Both the position numbers and the translations under genes were made by a program. The notes beneath the pieces are model-generated. The model worked only from the letters and a program-made list of their open reading frames with translations. It was not told the origin of the DNA and made no database searches. From NCBI RefSeq assembly GCF_000374125.1, contig NZ_KB893625.1, positions 248,001-312,000 of the forward strand: a stretch of 64,000 nucleotides of DNA, read 5' to 3'. This DNA is from Niabella aurantiaca DSM 17617. Its GTDB lineage: Bacteria; Bacteroidota; Bacteroidia; Chitinophagales; Chitinophagaceae. Position 1 is the stretch's first letter. The number at the start of each line of letters is the position of its first letter. Positions 1 through 8,719 of this stretch are shown piece by piece.

Positions 1-246
1 AAAATTAACGGTAACGTTACCGGAAAATGAACGAAATTGCAGATGCGAAGTATACGGGAACGGGCAGAAGAACATTCCGAAAGATATCGGATCAGGACGT
101 ATGCTGCTTTCGGGCGGTAGCGCAAATGCTGGAATGGATGTTGGATTCGGGCATCTGCCGGGGGGAGAAAAGAACATTGCCACTGCCTTTTGAGGCCATA
201 CCGGGCGAAGCTATTTTTATTTTTCAACGTTTAAATCATACAGATT
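1..246. other. Region upstream of istB, no istA recognised
   Basis: All three forward frames were read. Frame 2 is open from the window edge to a stop near 193 and gives a plausible-looking carboxyl end that I cannot assign. Frame 3 is open from 27 to 356 and runs through the istB start. Neither resembles the IstA transposase C-terminus, which normally abuts or overlaps istB. A 12-base perfect palindrome, GGTAACGTTACC, lies at 11-22. The stretch may be the end of another gene or the scar of a decayed insertion. Confidence 0.35.
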
Positions 247-993
247 ATGAATGCCGCAACACTCGACAAAATGAGACAAATGAAACTGCTGGGCATGCAC
301 CAGGTCGTAACAACCGGTCTCAACGCCGAAAAATCCGGCTTATATACAGCCGATGAATTGATTGCCCAGCTCGTGGAGGCAGAATGGGACGACCGCCGGA
401 ACCGTAATACCGAGCAGCGGATCAAAAATGCCCGGTTCCGCTATAAAGCTGATATCAACGACCTTTATTATGATGTGGACCGAAACCTCGACCGGAATCA
501 GGTGATGGAACTTGCCGATTGTAGGTTTATTGACAAAGGAGGATGCGTGCTCATTACAGGCTGTACCGGCATCGGTAAGAGCTATATTGCTTCAGCGCTG
601 GGCTACCATGCATGCAGTCAGGGTTACCGGGTTATGTACCACAGTGCAGCCCGGTTGTTTGCAATGCTTAAAATGCGCAAGGCCGATGGCTCTTACTTCA
701 GGGAGATGAACCGAATTGAACGGCAACAGCTGCTGATACTGGATGACTTTGGTCTTCAGCCCCTTGATGCTCAAAGCCGCACAGCACTCATGGAGATTAT
801 AGAGGACCGATCTGGAAAAGGTGCGTTGATCATTACCTCCCAGCTGCCGGTAAGCCAATGGGATGATGTCATTGGTGAACAAATAATTGCAGATGCGATT
901 CTTGACAGGATTCTGCACCAGGCCCACCGGCTGGATCTTAAAGGTACCTCGCTGAGACAAAATTTAAAGCTTGAAGAAGCGCTGGTATCATAG
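247..993 (+). CDS. istB: IS21-family helper ATPase IstB
   Basis: This 248-residue AAA+ ATPase is the size of IstB, the protein that loads and regulates the IstA transposase at target DNA in IS21-type elements. The Walker A motif GCTGIGKSY lies near residue 105 and the Walker B motif LLILDDFG near residue 160. The N-terminal segment with TLDKMRQMKLLGM is the usual IstB start region, and the C-terminus with ILDRILHQAHRLDLKG is also typical. The gene is full length and intact. The odd point is that no istA is visible immediately upstream, so it may be an orphan helper or part of a broken element. No terminal inverted repeats were identified downstream. Confidence 0.88.
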   Translation: MNAATLDKMRQMKLLGMHQVVTTGLNAEKSGLYTADELIAQLVEAEWDDRRNRNTEQRIKNARFRYKADINDLYYDVDRNLDRNQVMELADCRFIDKGGCVLITGCTGIGKSYIASALGYHACSQGYRVMYHSAARLFAMLKMRKADGSYFREMNRIERQQLLILDDFGLQPLDAQSRTALMEIIEDRSGKGALIITSQLPVSQWDDVIGEQIIADAILDRILHQAHRLDLKGTSLRQNLKLEEALVS

Positions 994-1514
994 ACTGGCA
1001 CCGGTTGGCTTTGACCGCATTGTTTAGAAACGTTCTGGCGGGCTTTGATTGCTTTAGCCATTAGTCAGTTAACGAGCGATTGAGAAGGTTGCCATTTTAT
1101 GGAATGATTCGCTTTTTAAGGAGACTGCTTGAGTTCCGGATTTTTTTAACAGGAGCCCCGGCTGCTCTTTCATTTGAACGGTAGATGATTGCCAGAGAAG
1201 GTTTACAAGGCCGTTAAAATAGCTGCTGTAGTGATTTTGATAGCTGGCTTTTTTATTATGGGTCGGGCGGATGATCACCAGGGCAAACAGCCCGGCTCAA
1301 TAGGATATCGCCCGGTGCTAACCCTCGTCAAATGGAAGCAAGGCAGCGCCGGGAACAATACAGGTCGGATGTACTATTGGAATAAATGAGATACCCATTG
1401 CGGTGTCTGCGGGGGAGCGATCTTTATACGGCTTCCACGATGGATGTCTTTTAAAGACAAACGTTTGCATAGAGATCTTCGGACCAGATTGAGTAAATTC
1501 GACAAAAACTACAC
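994..1514. other. Intergenic region after istB
   Basis: No convincing gene is seen. A 66-codon frame at 1189-1389 needs a TTG start and has no recognisable features. The right end of the insertion sequence should fall here but I could not identify a terminal repeat. The 3' part holds a CAAACGTTTG palindrome (1458-1467) and the presumed promoter of the following operon. Confidence 0.4.
1458..1467. promoter_or_regulatory. Palindrome CAAACGTTTG, possible LacI-type operator
   Basis: A 10-base perfect palindrome with a central CG lies 48 bases upstream of the DUF5107 gene. LacI-family operators commonly have such a central CG, and a related CAAACGTTG sequence lies upstream of the LacI gene near 25640. 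Palindromes of this length occur by chance many times in 64 kb, so this is only a candidate. Confidence 0.25.
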
Positions 1515-4500
1515 ATGAAAAGAGGTTGCTTCTGTATGACGGTACTGCTGTTCTTTTGCCTGTCCCTGACTGCGCAAAAAAAAGCGGTGATCCGTGAGCT
1601 GAAAAAAAGTTATGTGACCTATCCTTTCTCAGATCCGAACCCGGTTCCGTCCTTTGAAAAAATATATCCCTATTTCCGGTTTGATGGCTTTACGGCAACG
1701 CCTGTCCGGAAGGAATGGAAGGTGGTGCAACTGGAGAATGATTTTATCCGGGTGGAAGTGTTTCCGGAGATCGGGGGCAAGGTATGGTCTGCTTATGACA
1801 AAGTGCACCGGCGGTATTTTCTGTACAATAACCGTGTGGTAAAGTTCAGGGACATTGCGATGCGCGGTCCCTGGACCAGCGGGGGTGTTGAATTTAACTA
1901 TGGGGTGATCGGCCATACGCCCAACACGGCCACTCCGGTTGATTACAAATTGAGCACCGCTGAAGATGGTAGTGTCAGCTGCATTATCGGATGCCTGGAG
2001 ATGCTGACCCGGACCCGCTGGAATGTGGAGATCAAACTGGAAAAAGATAAGGCCTTTTTTACAACCCGCTCGTTCTGGTTCAATGCCACTGCTACGGACC
2101 AACCCTATTACCAGTGGTCCAATTCGGCGGTCTATGCAAAAAAAGACCTGCAACTGGTGTACCCCGGTACCGCAGCGATCGGTCACTCCGGTGAGGTGGT
2201 TCAGTGGCCCTATGATACCGCTGCCGGAAAGGATGTTGCGCAATGGAAAGAGAACGACTATGGCGGTTCCAAATCCGTTCACGTCATCAATAGTGGTAAG
2301 CCGTATTTTGGAGCATACTGGAAGGGGGAGGATTTCGGAATGCTGCATTATACGGCCAGTGATGAAAAGCTGGGGCGGAAAATGTTTTCCTGGGCCCTGA
2401 GCGATCAGGGGGATATCTGGAAGGAGCTGCTGACAGACAGTGACGGGCAATATGTAGAGATGCAAAGTGGCCGGCTGTTCAATCAGAACTCGATATCCAG
2501 CAGCCGGACGCCGTTCAAACAAACACAGTTCGTTCCCTATGGCGCCGATCAATGGACGGAGTACTGGTATCCCTTTGTCGGAACGGGTGGCGTTACAGAT
2601 GCAAATGAGATCGGTGTTGCGGGGATCGACGGCGCAGCACTCCGGATTGCTCCCCTGGCTTTTATAAAAGATACGTTGTACATACGCGACCGGAAAGGAG
2701 CCGTGCTGTACGCACAGTGGGCGGAATTGCAACCGCTGGTCACCAAGACCTTTGAGGCGGGACTGTCTGCCGGTCAGTGGAAGGACGCCACCGTTCACCT
2801 GGCGGGATATACATGGACGGTGAATGATAAGGCATTGCAGCGACCGCTTACCGCTCCTGAAGATTTTAACTGGAACACCGGGTATGGATTGTATATGCAG
2901 GCACGGGATCTGACGGGACTGAAGAATTATCCGGAGGCGGAAATAAAAGTACGGCAGGCATTGGAGAAGGATAAAAATTATGTTCCGGCGCTGACCTTGT
3001 TGTCGCAGCTGCTTTATAACCGGATGCAATACGATTCAGCTTTTAACATTGCAAAGCGGGCGCTGAGCATCGACACCTACGATGCGGCGGCCAACTATTA
3101 TTACGGATTGTCGGCGTTCAAGACAGGAAGGATCAATGATGCGATCGACGGTTTTGATGTGGCGGCTCTTACTTCGGGGTTCAGAAGTGCGGCTTATACA
3201 CAAATGAGCAGGATCTTTTTTCTGCAGAAGGATTATACCGGTTCATTGAAATACGCCGAAAAATCGTTGCTCAATAACCGCCGGAATATAGAAGGGCTGC
3301 AGTTGAAGTACCTGGTCAACCGGATAACGGGAAAAGAAAATACAGCGGTCGAAAAAGTGATCGCAGCGGCAGAGCCACTGAATACATTCCTGTTGTTTGA
3401 AAAATATTACCGGGATCCGGGAGCCGCCGCCGCAAAAGCACTGGCCGCACCTATCCGGAATGAATTCCCGTACCAGACCTACCTGGAGCTGGCCATCTGG
3501 TACAACCAGCTCGGGCGTATCGAAGAGGCCAAACAACTGTTGACCTTGTCGCCGGATCATAATGAGCTGCAGTATTGGCGGGCCTATCTAAACCGGGATC
3601 AGGCTGCGGGTACCACCTATTTGGAACAGGCCCTTTCGGCGGACCCGGATTTCGTGTTCCCCTTCAGGGAAGAGTCGGGGCCGGTGTTCGACTGGGCAGC
3701 CAGCCATACAAAAAGCTGGAAGCCGGTGTACCTGCGTGCACTGCTGCACCTCGCAAAAAATAACCGAAGCGAAGCCCGGCAGTTACTGGAAGGCATCCAT
3801 GAGCCGTTGACCTTTGCTCCGTTTTATATTGTGCGGGCCTCATTGGATGAAGATACCGCTTTACAACGCCGGGATCTGGAGCGTGCCAGAGAAACCGGCA
3901 ACGGATGGCGGTATCAAAACTACCTCACGCGCTATTATCTCTCTGCCGGTGCGTATAATAAGGCATTACAGGTGATTGAGCCGTATTGCCGGAAGCATCC
4001 GGAAGATTATATCAATGGCATGTTGTATGTGCGGGCATTGATGCGCAACAACCGGTATGCGGATGCTAACCAGGTATTGCAGCAATTACAGATCCTGCCT
4101 TTTGAAGGGGCCGGGGAAGGAAGAAGGCTTTATGAAGAAACAAAGCTGGTGCTGGCACTGGAAGCGCTTGGTCATAAGAAGCACACAGATGCACTGCGCT
4201 ATATAAAGGAGGCCGGGCTGTGGCCGCGCAATATGGGCGCGGGCAAACCTTATGACGATCTTATCGATAACCGGCTGGAACAGTTCTTTGAAGCGGTTGT
4301 CAGGATCAGCATGAAAAGAGAGCCGGAAGGAAGCGCCCTGCTGCAACAGGTTGCGGCTTCAGATAAGGCAGTAGCCTCTGTCAATACCCTGGCACAGGTA
4401 GCTGCGCTGGTATGGCTGAACCGGAAGGAAGCAGCAGCAGCGCTGTTTGACAAATGGGCCGCAGGCCAGAAGGATGCCGGCAGGGTACGTTGGGGAAAAC

Positions 4501-4601
4501 GTTTCCTGAATGAGCCGCTGATTGGCCGGAAGCCGGATCTGGACCTGTTCACGCAGCTGGTAAGGACGATTACGGAAGCAGAAGACAGACCCTTGTTTTG
4601 A
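1515..4601 (+). CDS. DUF5107 domain protein with C-terminal TPR repeats
   Basis: A 1028-residue exported protein. Residues 1-20 form a signal peptide ending at LTAQ. Residues about 45-340 match the DUF5107 domain as I know it: a galactose-mutarotase-like beta-sandwich with phrases such as IGGKVWSAYDK and GGVEFNYG. From about residue 470 the chain becomes repeated helix pairs of tetratricopeptide type (for example YPEAEIKVRQALEKD and MQYDSAFNIAKRALSID). DUF5107 proteins are found next to glycoside hydrolases and are thought to bind or act on sugars, but the reaction is not established. The next gene, 109 bases on, is a DUF4091 protein in the same direction, so the two are probably co-transcribed. 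An open frame of 466 codons on the opposite strand is a shadow. Confidence 0.85.
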   Translation: MKRGCFCMTVLLFFCLSLTAQKKAVIRELKKSYVTYPFSDPNPVPSFEKIYPYFRFDGFTATPVRKEWKVVQLENDFIRVEVFPEIGGKVWSAYDKVHRRYFLYNNRVVKFRDIAMRGPWTSGGVEFNYGVIGHTPNTATPVDYKLSTAEDGSVSCIIGCLEMLTRTRWNVEIKLEKDKAFFTTRSFWFNATATDQPYYQWSNSAVYAKKDLQLVYPGTAAIGHSGEVVQWPYDTAAGKDVAQWKENDYGGSKSVHVINSGKPYFGAYWKGEDFGMLHYTASDEKLGRKMFSWALSDQGDIWKELLTDSDGQYVEMQSGRLFNQNSISSSRTPFKQTQFVPYGADQWTEYWYPFVGTGGVTDANEIGVAGIDGAALRIAPLAFIKDTLYIRDRKGAVLYAQWAELQPLVTKTFEAGLSAGQWKDATVHLAGYTWTVNDKALQRPLTAPEDFNWNTGYGLYMQARDLTGLKNYPEAEIKVRQALEKDKNYVPALTLLSQLLYNRMQYDSAFNIAKRALSIDTYDAAANYYYGLSAFKTGRINDAIDGFDVAALTSGFRSAAYTQMSRIFFLQKDYTGSLKYAEKSLLNNRRNIEGLQLKYLVNRITGKENTAVEKVIAAAEPLNTFLLFEKYYRDPGAAAAKALAAPIRNEFPYQTYLELAIWYNQLGRIEEAKQLLTLSPDHNELQYWRAYLNRDQAAGTTYLEQALSADPDFVFPFREESGPVFDWAASHTKSWKPVYLRALLHLAKNNRSEARQLLEGIHEPLTFAPFYIVRASLDEDTALQRRDLERARETGNGWRYQNYLTRYYLSAGAYNKALQVIEPYCRKHPEDYINGMLYVRALMRNNRYADANQVLQQLQILPFEGAGEGRRLYEETKLVLALEALGHKKHTDALRYIKEAGLWPRNMGAGKPYDDLIDNRLEQFFEAVVRISMKREPEGSALLQQVAASDKAVASVNTLAQVAALVWLNRKEAAAALFDKWAAGQKDAGRVRWGKRFLNEPLIGRKPDLDLFTQLVRTITEAEDRPLF

Positions 4602-4710
4602 CCGGCCCGCTCCGGTACCGTTTGTTCCGTAAGATACCCGCAACCGGAGGCCCGGGGCTTTAAAAAATGAATCAGACTCATCAATATAAAACCTGTCAAA
4701 TTAAAAGATC

Positions 4711-6429
4711 ATGATCAGAAAGTTATGGCTGCTGGCGATAGTTTTTTCGTTTACAAAAGGATATGGGCAACGTAGCGCAGACCTGTACCAGGTGGATGCA
4801 CTGGAAAAGATATTCAAAGAAAGGGCCTATTTTCCCCCGCTTCAGGACGATACGATCCGTGCGGCGGCAGGAGAAACGGCATCCATTCAGCTGGTGCTGA
4901 GGGCCAACCGGCCGGTCAGGGGGCTATCATCCCGGGCGGTTTGTTTACCCGGCAATGCCTCAAAGCTTACCGCCAAAACGGGCTGGGTCACCTATGTGCC
5001 TGTCGGGCGAAGCTATACACCGGCTTCAAAAGACCTGCTGCGTTCGGTTTCCGGCTATTTCCCCGATCCGATCGTGGATGATACATTGCTGACGCTCGCC
5101 CAGGGGGAGATCAATCCCCTGTGGGTATCCATTCCCATACCGGCAACCACCGCGGCCGGCATCTACAAGATACAGGTAAGCGTAAACGGGCTGGTAAATG
5201 GGAAAAAAGAACGGTTCCTGCGCACGGTTCCGGTTAAAGTGTATCCCGTAAAAGTGCCGGAGACTTCGTTGTGGATCAGCAACTGGTCGGCTCATTTTAG
5301 TCCCGTATCGCTGGAGCTGCTGAACAAGGGAAATAAAGTAACCCTGTATTCACCGTTGTACTGGCAACTGCTGAAAGTGCATGCCGATATAATGGCGGCA
5401 CACAACCAGAACGTGCACCGGATCTATGCGGCCTGGAATACCAAATACACGTTGCAAAACGGGAAATATACTTTTGATTTTGCCAACTTCGATAAGGAAG
5501 CGGAGCTGTTTGAAAGAGCCGGGGCATTGAAACGGATCGAGGGCGGCCACCTTGCCTGGAGGTCCGGGGCCTGGGATGATCCTTTTTTTGTAGAAGTACC
5601 GCTGGAAGACAATGAAGCAACAAGGAAATTGAAGCCGGGTCCCAACCCGTCCGCGTATCTGTATGGCATGCGGTCCGTGCTCCTGCCGGTAACCGATGCA
5701 AGGGCACAGAATTTTCTCGACCAGTTCCTGCCGGCTTTAAAAGCGCACCTGGCGCAAAAAGGCTGGCTGGAGAAATACATACAGCATATTTCGGATGAGC
5801 CAACGGCGAAGAACGCACCGTCCTATGTAGCCATCAGCAGCTATGTAAAAAAGTATTTACCGGGTGTAAAGATCATGGATGCCGTGCTTACTTCAAAAGA
5901 ATTGAAGGATGGCATTGATGTATGGGTACCGGTGCTGGATGTGTTTCACAAGGATTATACCTTTTACCAGGAGCTGCAAAAGAGCGGGAAGGAGGTGTGG
6001 TTCTATACCTGTGTGGGACCGCGGGGAAACTACGCCAACCGGTTTATTGAGCAACCGCTGATCCAGACGCGGTATCTGCACTGGATCAATTATAAATACG
6101 GAGCCACGGGGTATTTGCACTGGGGGCTGAACTATTGGGGCGGACGGGACCCGCTAAGGGATGATGCCTCCCGCGACCGCGGCAAACTTCCTGCAGGCGA
6201 CGCCAATATCGTATATCCCGGCTATAAAAAATTGTACACTTCAATCCGCTTTGAGGCCATGCGCGACGGGATCTATGATTATGAGCTTTTAAAGATGATG
6301 GAAAAAAAGGATGCCGCCCGGGCAAAGGGATTTGTAAACGACCTGATCATGAATTTCAATGCTTACGACAACAGCATCCGTTATTTCCGGAAAATAAGGA
6401 AACAGTTGCTGGAAGCGCTGGCGATGTGA
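4711..6429 (+). CDS. DUF4091 protein, GH123-like glycoside hydrolase fold
   Basis: A 572-residue exported protein with a signal peptide at residues 1-20 (MIRKLW...GYGQ). An N-terminal beta-rich domain (about 30-190) is followed by the DUF4091 region, which belongs to the GH123-like clan of beta-N-acetylgalactosaminidases. The motif HISDEP near residue 360 supplies the adjacent Asp-Glu pair typical of these substrate-assisted enzymes. Near the C-terminus, YLHWGLNYWGG and FEAMRDGIYDYELL are characteristic DUF4091 phrases. It follows the DUF5107/TPR gene and likely works in the same sugar pathway in the periplasm or at the surface. The true substrate cannot be read from sequence. Confidence 0.83.
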   Translation: MIRKLWLLAIVFSFTKGYGQRSADLYQVDALEKIFKERAYFPPLQDDTIRAAAGETASIQLVLRANRPVRGLSSRAVCLPGNASKLTAKTGWVTYVPVGRSYTPASKDLLRSVSGYFPDPIVDDTLLTLAQGEINPLWVSIPIPATTAAGIYKIQVSVNGLVNGKKERFLRTVPVKVYPVKVPETSLWISNWSAHFSPVSLELLNKGNKVTLYSPLYWQLLKVHADIMAAHNQNVHRIYAAWNTKYTLQNGKYTFDFANFDKEAELFERAGALKRIEGGHLAWRSGAWDDPFFVEVPLEDNEATRKLKPGPNPSAYLYGMRSVLLPVTDARAQNFLDQFLPALKAHLAQKGWLEKYIQHISDEPTAKNAPSYVAISSYVKKYLPGVKIMDAVLTSKELKDGIDVWVPVLDVFHKDYTFYQELQKSGKEVWFYTCVGPRGNYANRFIEQPLIQTRYLHWINYKYGATGYLHWGLNYWGGRDPLRDDASRDRGKLPAGDANIVYPGYKKLYTSIRFEAMRDGIYDYELLKMMEKKDAARAKGFVNDLIMNFNAYDNSIRYFRKIRKQLLEALAM

Positions 6430-6468
6430 GAATTTGAGAATGTGGGAAATGTGAAAATATGGGAATGA
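6425..6468. repeat. Dispersed repeat, copy 1
   Basis: The purine-rich stretch containing GTGAGAATTTGAGAATGTG matches, in inverted orientation, the stretch at 18601-18638. The two copies differ by a few substitutions and a short internal expansion. It begins at the stop codon of the DUF4091 gene. Confidence 0.6.
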
Positions 6469-6799
6469 TAAGGGACTCCAACATTAGACGATCTTAAGCC
6501 AGGTTCAATAATATTCAACTCATCAGAACCGACAATCCGGTGTACAATTTGAAAATTTGAACGACTGAGGCGGGAGTCATACTGAACCGGCATCAAAATT
6601 ATTTTTATCCATTTATGGGCCGGGCAATGAGGACACTGCCCCAGGGCGCGGGCCAAGGTTTGTGGAGACACAAACCCTTTAACAGGAGAGCCATTTTAAT
6701 AAAATAGATACCGGTCTATTATCAGATTCCCCTCAAAAAAACAAAATCCCAGGGATCTCAAACTGATAAGCAAGACACTGATAGCGAAAAGCTAACCCC
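6430..6799. other. Convergent intergenic region
   Basis: This lies between the ends of the DUF4091 gene (+) and the coiled-coil gene (-). Apart from the dispersed repeat at its start I see no gene, RNA or clear terminator hairpin. Confidence 0.5.
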
Positions 6800-7990
6800 T
6801 TAAACCTTATACATCCTGTTCGCAGAATTGATGTACTCCAGCGGATCAAAGGTTTTATCAAATGATTCCTGCAGCTCTTTCATCTTAATTTCCAGGTCCT
6901 TGATACGGCTTCCCAGTTGCGGGTCCGTACGGTATTTTTCAAACAGTTCCTTATACTTTAAGAGGTTCTGGCTGATACGGAAAGTGACCTGGCCAAAGCG
7001 CTGTTTCAGGGATTGTACATCGTTCATCTGTACATAAGCTGCCTGGCGCCATTCTTTGGGATTGGTTTTCTTTTCGTTGGCCACAAATTTGGCGGCTTCG
7101 TCCCTTACCCGGGTGAGGTATTGATAACGCCTTTCTGCATCGTTCTGCCGGGAAAAGTTGTTGTTAAAATCAGCCTGCGATATCTTTATGATGCCGAGGT
7201 TCTCCTTCAGCGACTTGTCATATTTTTTCTGAAGATCCTGCAGTTCGGCAGTAATGGCTTCCCATTCGTTTTCGATCTGGCCATTGTCAAAGTTAAACTG
7301 GCTGATCTTCATGGTAAGCGTCAGCATCTCTTCGCTTTGTGCCTTCAGCGCTTTTTCCTTTTTCCCAATATTATCAATATAAGTGGTCATGCTCGAAAAC
7401 AGGGCGGACGTGATGGGGCCGGTAACCGGTACCCCTTTGCTAAAACCGCTGGCAAAGGTGAGCAGGTTGCTGGTTACATTCAGCACCGGGCTTTCCGTCT
7501 TTTTTTCCTTTACAAATGCGGCGTACGAATTGTACCATTTTGTGTAGCCGTCATAATTCATGGGGTTGCCGGTTTCGCTCAATGAATTAAAAAAAGCTTT
7601 GGTAGAATTAAAAAGGACCAGGGGTTTGATCTCCCTTTCCATGGAAATAAGATTGACCATGGCCGACTGGTAATTGGCCTGGAAGATATTCAGCTCATTT
7701 TGCTCGATCGCTTTTTGTTTTTCTTCCACTGCCTTCACCCGCAAAACCAGTTTGTCTGCCTTCTCCCTTACATCGTTTGACTGGTTAATGGACTTGTCGA
7801 GTGCCGACATCCGCTGGTCCAGCTGTGATACCGTGGAGTCGAAAGACTTGGTCTTTGCCGTAAAATTCTTCTGAATATCTGCCAGCACCTTGTCCCGCAG
7901 CGATTGGGCGCCGGTAACAGAGGTATCCTGCGCGCCGGCTGTTAATGAAAAATAAAGAACGCCTGTCAATACCGCAAACTTTTTCATCAT
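6800..7990 (-). CDS. Exported coiled-coil protein of unknown function
   Basis: A 396-residue protein with a signal peptide (MMKKFAVLTG to about residue 20, AGAQD). Most of the chain is charged and helical with heptad-like spacing: residues about 30-130 (FDSTVSQLDQRMSALDKSI, VKAVEEKQKAIEQNELN), about 215-290, and a final helix ELQESFDKTFDPLEY. A central, less charged part around 165-195 contains LLTFASGFSKGVPVTGPI. I do not recognise a named family. The two leading ATG codons at 7990 and 7987 are equivalent choices. It is probably a periplasmic structural or scaffolding protein. The adjacent receiver gene on the same strand is about 190 bases upstream, so co-transcription is uncertain. Confidence 0.75.
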   Translation of the reverse strand: MMKKFAVLTGVLYFSLTAGAQDTSVTGAQSLRDKVLADIQKNFTAKTKSFDSTVSQLDQRMSALDKSINQSNDVREKADKLVLRVKAVEEKQKAIEQNELNIFQANYQSAMVNLISMEREIKPLVLFNSTKAFFNSLSETGNPMNYDGYTKWYNSYAAFVKEKKTESPVLNVTSNLLTFASGFSKGVPVTGPITSALFSSMTTYIDNIGKKEKALKAQSEEMLTLTMKISQFNFDNGQIENEWEAITAELQDLQKKYDKSLKENLGIIKISQADFNNNFSRQNDAERRYQYLTRVRDEAAKFVANEKKTNPKEWRQAAYVQMNDVQSLKQRFGQVTFRISQNLLKYKELFEKYRTDPQLGSRIKDLEIKMKELQESFDKTFDPLEYINSANRMYKV

Positions 7991-8180
7991 GTAGGTTTAT
8001 AGTTTTTAAATAGCATCCGTCTACAGATCCTGCAATATAAGGTACCTGCCGTTTGAGAAAAACACAAATAACCAGCCAAATTGGCCCTTTTTAGGAATAC
8101 AGACAGGCAAGCCTGATATGGGATAACTGAAAATCAGTGGTTTAGCGCAAAAATAGGAAAAAGCAGGGACAATAAAAAAC

Positions 8181-8651
8181 TCAGGAAAGAAGGGATTGCC
8201 GGAGCAGGAATTCCATTTGCCGGTTATTTTCCTCCAGTTTTTCGGCGATTTGTTTTTTCGACAGGTTAAATGTGTACAACTCCAGCCCCTCCATGATGGT
8301 TTGTCTGAGGAGGGCCTCTTCCCAGGGCTTTTGGATGTATTTGAACACCCTTCCTTTGTTGATGGCATCCACCACAGCATTGATGTCTGCGTACCCTGTA
8401 AGCAGCATCCGGATAATATCCGGGTAGTCATTTATAATGGATTCCAGAAATTCGATACCCGTGGTTTCAGGCATTCTCTGGTCGGTGATGATCAGATGGA
8501 TCTTCTGTTCCTTTAATATTTGTAAGGCTTTGGCCACGCTTTGGGCCGTAAACACAGAAAAATCGCGCCTGAAACAGGCCTTGAAGGAATTCAGGTTATG
8601 AATTTCGTCATCAACATACAAAACGTTTGAATACTGAAGACTTTGCTCCAT
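8181..8651 (-). CDS. Single-domain response regulator
   Basis: A 156-residue protein consisting of a receiver domain and a short coiled C-terminus with no DNA-binding domain. Acidic pocket residues lie in YVDDE (about 14-15), the phospho-acceptor is Asp57 in ITDQRMPE, Thr85 is in LLTGY, and the conserved Lys108 is in YIQKPW. The C-terminal helix KKQIAEKLEENNRQMEFLL could serve for dimerisation or partner binding. It is closely similar to the receiver domain of the hybrid protein encoded at 12697-13791 (shared VLYVDDE, NLNSFKA, DQRMPE, LLTGY). It is divergently transcribed from the ThiF-GNAT-kinase operon, 68 bases apart, which suggests it belongs to the same signalling system. Confidence 0.88.
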   Translation of the reverse strand: MEQSLQYSNVLYVDDEIHNLNSFKACFRRDFSVFTAQSVAKALQILKEQKIHLIITDQRMPETTGIEFLESIINDYPDIIRMLLTGYADINAVVDAINKGRVFKYIQKPWEEALLRQTIMEGLELYTFNLSKKQIAEKLEENNRQMEFLLRQSLLS

Positions 8652-8675
8652 AATTTATTTTGGAATTAATTTGTG

Positions 8676-8683
8676 TAAGTTTG
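8676..8683 (+). promoter_or_regulatory. TAnnTTTG promoter box of the ThiF operon
   Basis: TAAGTTTG fits the Bacteroidota -7 box TAnnTTTG and lies 36 bases before the chosen start at 8720. It sits inside the long open frame, which supports starting the protein at 8720 and not at 8660. A clear -33 TTTG at ideal spacing is not evident. Confidence 0.45.
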
Positions 8684-8719
8684 CGTCTATATTGTATAAA
8701 TCAAAATTACTTAATATTT

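Noticed and set aside
27-356. 109-codon frame before and into istB
   Set aside because: It overlaps the istB start in another frame and has no recognisable features.
1189-1389. 66-codon frame after istB
   Set aside because: TTG start, no family match, and it lies in presumed insertion-sequence flank.
1629-3029. 466-codon open frame opposite the DUF5107 gene
   Set aside because: A shadow of the codon bias of the real gene; no domain is recognised in it.
8660-8719. Upstream start of the ThiF-like protein
   Set aside because: It would extend through the promoter box at 8676, and the added residues are not family-like.
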